Assembly: GCA_036830905.1 (NCBI GenBank)
Contig: DAISNS010000054.1
Span: 1 to 13,480, forward strand
DNA length: 13,480 bases
Direction of reading: 5' to 3'
Source: Thermocaproicibacter sp002397355
GTDB taxonomy: Bacteria; Bacillota; Clostridia; Oscillospirales; Acutalibacteraceae
How positions within the stretch are numbered: position 1 is the stretch's first letter; every line of letters begins with the position of its first letter. A program made the translations under genes and the position numbers. The notes under the pieces are model-generated. The model searched no databases. It was not told where the DNA came from and saw nothing but the letters and a program-made list of their open reading frames with translations. Shown in pieces: positions 12,974 to 13,480 of this stretch.

Positions 12974-13480
12974 ATGAAAAAGCAGTCTTCGTTCCGGCTG
13001 GGCGTCCTTGCCGCGCTCTTCGCGGCGCTGATCTTCGTTGTGACGGCCTATGTCCTGCATATCCCGACGCCGGCCACGGGCGGCTATATCCATTTGGGAG
13101 ACGCGTTCGTCTACCTTGCGGCCAGCATCCTTCCCGCGCCTTACGCCATTGCGGCGGCGGGCATCGGGGAGGCGCTTTCCGACCTGCTGACGGGCGGCGC
13201 GGCGTTCGCCCTTCCCACGCTTGTCATCAAATCCGCCATGGCGCTGTGCTTTACGGCGGCCGGCGAAAAGATCGTGACGAAGCGGAACGCGGCGGCTTCC
13301 GTCTTCGCCGGGCTGATCTGCATCGGCGGCTACTACCTGACGGAGGTTTTCCTGCTGCACAGCTTTTCCGCGCCGGTGGTCGAGATCCCGGCCAACGCCG
13401 TGCAGGCTGCGGCGAGCGCGGCGATCTACCTGCTGGCCGGGCGCGCCCTCGACCGCACGAAGGTGAAAAACAGCGTGTCC
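12974..13480 (+). CDS. ECF transporter S component, integral membrane protein (partial, cut by window end)
   Basis: An open frame of 169 codons runs from ATG 12974 to the window edge without a stop. The N-terminus is a short basic MKKQSSFR followed by a hydrophobic helix (LGVLAALFAALIFVVTAYV). Next comes a loop with TPATGGYIHLGDAFVYLAASILP, quoted for its GGYIHLGD pattern, which is typical of substrate-binding S components of energy-coupling-factor vitamin transporters. Further hydrophobic segments are at about residues 57-75, 80-95, 108-128 and 140-157, suggesting five or six membrane helices. The last visible residues (DRTKVKNSVS) look like a cytoplasmic tail, so the gene probably ends soon after. 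The ribosome-binding site AGAAAGGA is 11 bases upstream. Divergence from a MocR regulator suggests uptake of a vitamin B6 form or an amine precursor, but the substrate is not proven. Confidence 0.85.
   Translation, partial: MKKQSSFRLGVLAALFAALIFVVTAYVLHIPTPATGGYIHLGDAFVYLAASILPAPYAIAAAGIGEALSDLLTGGAAFALPTLVIKSAMALCFTAAGEKIVTKRNAAASVFAGLICIGGYYLTEVFLLHSFSAPVVEIPANAVQAAASAAIYLLAGRALDRTKVKNSVS

Noticed and set aside
12815..13360. 181-codon minus-strand frame opposite the ECF transporter gene
   Set aside because: The plus-strand frame has clear membrane helices, an S-component motif and a ribosome-binding site. The minus frame is charged and low in information.
1..13480. CRISPR array, tRNA/rRNA, insertion sequence, prophage or defence genes
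   Set aside because: No regularly spaced direct repeats, tRNA cloverleaf, transposase, integrase or nuclease motifs were seen by eye on either strand.

Overview
The window looks like chromosome from a GC-rich anaerobic Firmicute, most likely class Clostridia (an Oscillospirales-type gut or sediment organism). This is inferred from four things: a ferredoxin-linked indolepyruvate oxidoreductase with phenylacetate-CoA ligases, an aspS-gatCAB operon for transamidation, an ECF-transporter S component, and strong GGAGG ribosome-binding sites. No mobile element, CRISPR array, rRNA or tRNA was seen. Most of the window is compact housekeeping and catabolic DNA.

Region 1 (1-4155, plus strand) is an aromatic 2-oxoacid operon. 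It opens with the last 21 codons of an upstream phenylacetate-CoA ligase, which overlaps iorA by ATGA. Then follow iorA and iorB (two-subunit indolepyruvate:ferredoxin oxidoreductase), a complete phenylacetate-CoA ligase, and a double-ACT-domain protein. Together they would convert aryl-pyruvates from Trp, Phe and Tyr to aryl-acetyl-CoA with reduced ferredoxin, interconvert aryl-acetates and their CoA esters, and sense aromatic ligands through the ACT protein. A PaaI-type hotdog thioesterase faces this operon on the minus strand, and its 3' end overlaps the ACT gene by 50 bp.

Region 2 (4553-4785) is a 233-bp spacer with three consecutive inverted repeats, including a nearly perfect 36-nt hairpin (4700-4735).

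Region 3 (4786-9748, minus strand) is the operon aspS-gatC-gatA-gatB, read right to left from a near-consensus promoter at 9799-9827. It encodes aspartyl-tRNA synthetase and the tRNA-dependent amidotransferase. This suggests that Asn-tRNA(Asn), and possibly Gln-tRNA(Gln), is made by transamidation.

Region 4 (9869-11361, minus strand) is a two-gene unit: an 83-aa protein equal to the isolated middle domain of FakA/YloV (DAK2-family) proteins, followed by pepT (tripeptidase T).

Region 5 (11451-13480) is a divergon. A MocR/PdxR-type regulator (GntR winged helix plus aminotransferase fold) reads left, and an ECF-transporter S component, cut by the window end, reads right. The two predicted promoters share one -35 hexamer, and the transporter leader carries a GC-rich hairpin just before its ribosome-binding site. 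MocR control suggests a PLP- or amine-related substrate, but the substrate cannot be read from the sequence.

I did not find a clearly novel multi-gene system. The points most worth a second look are the shared-promoter divergon, the free-standing FakA middle domain, the palindromic spacer, and the antisense overlap between the ACT and thioesterase genes.
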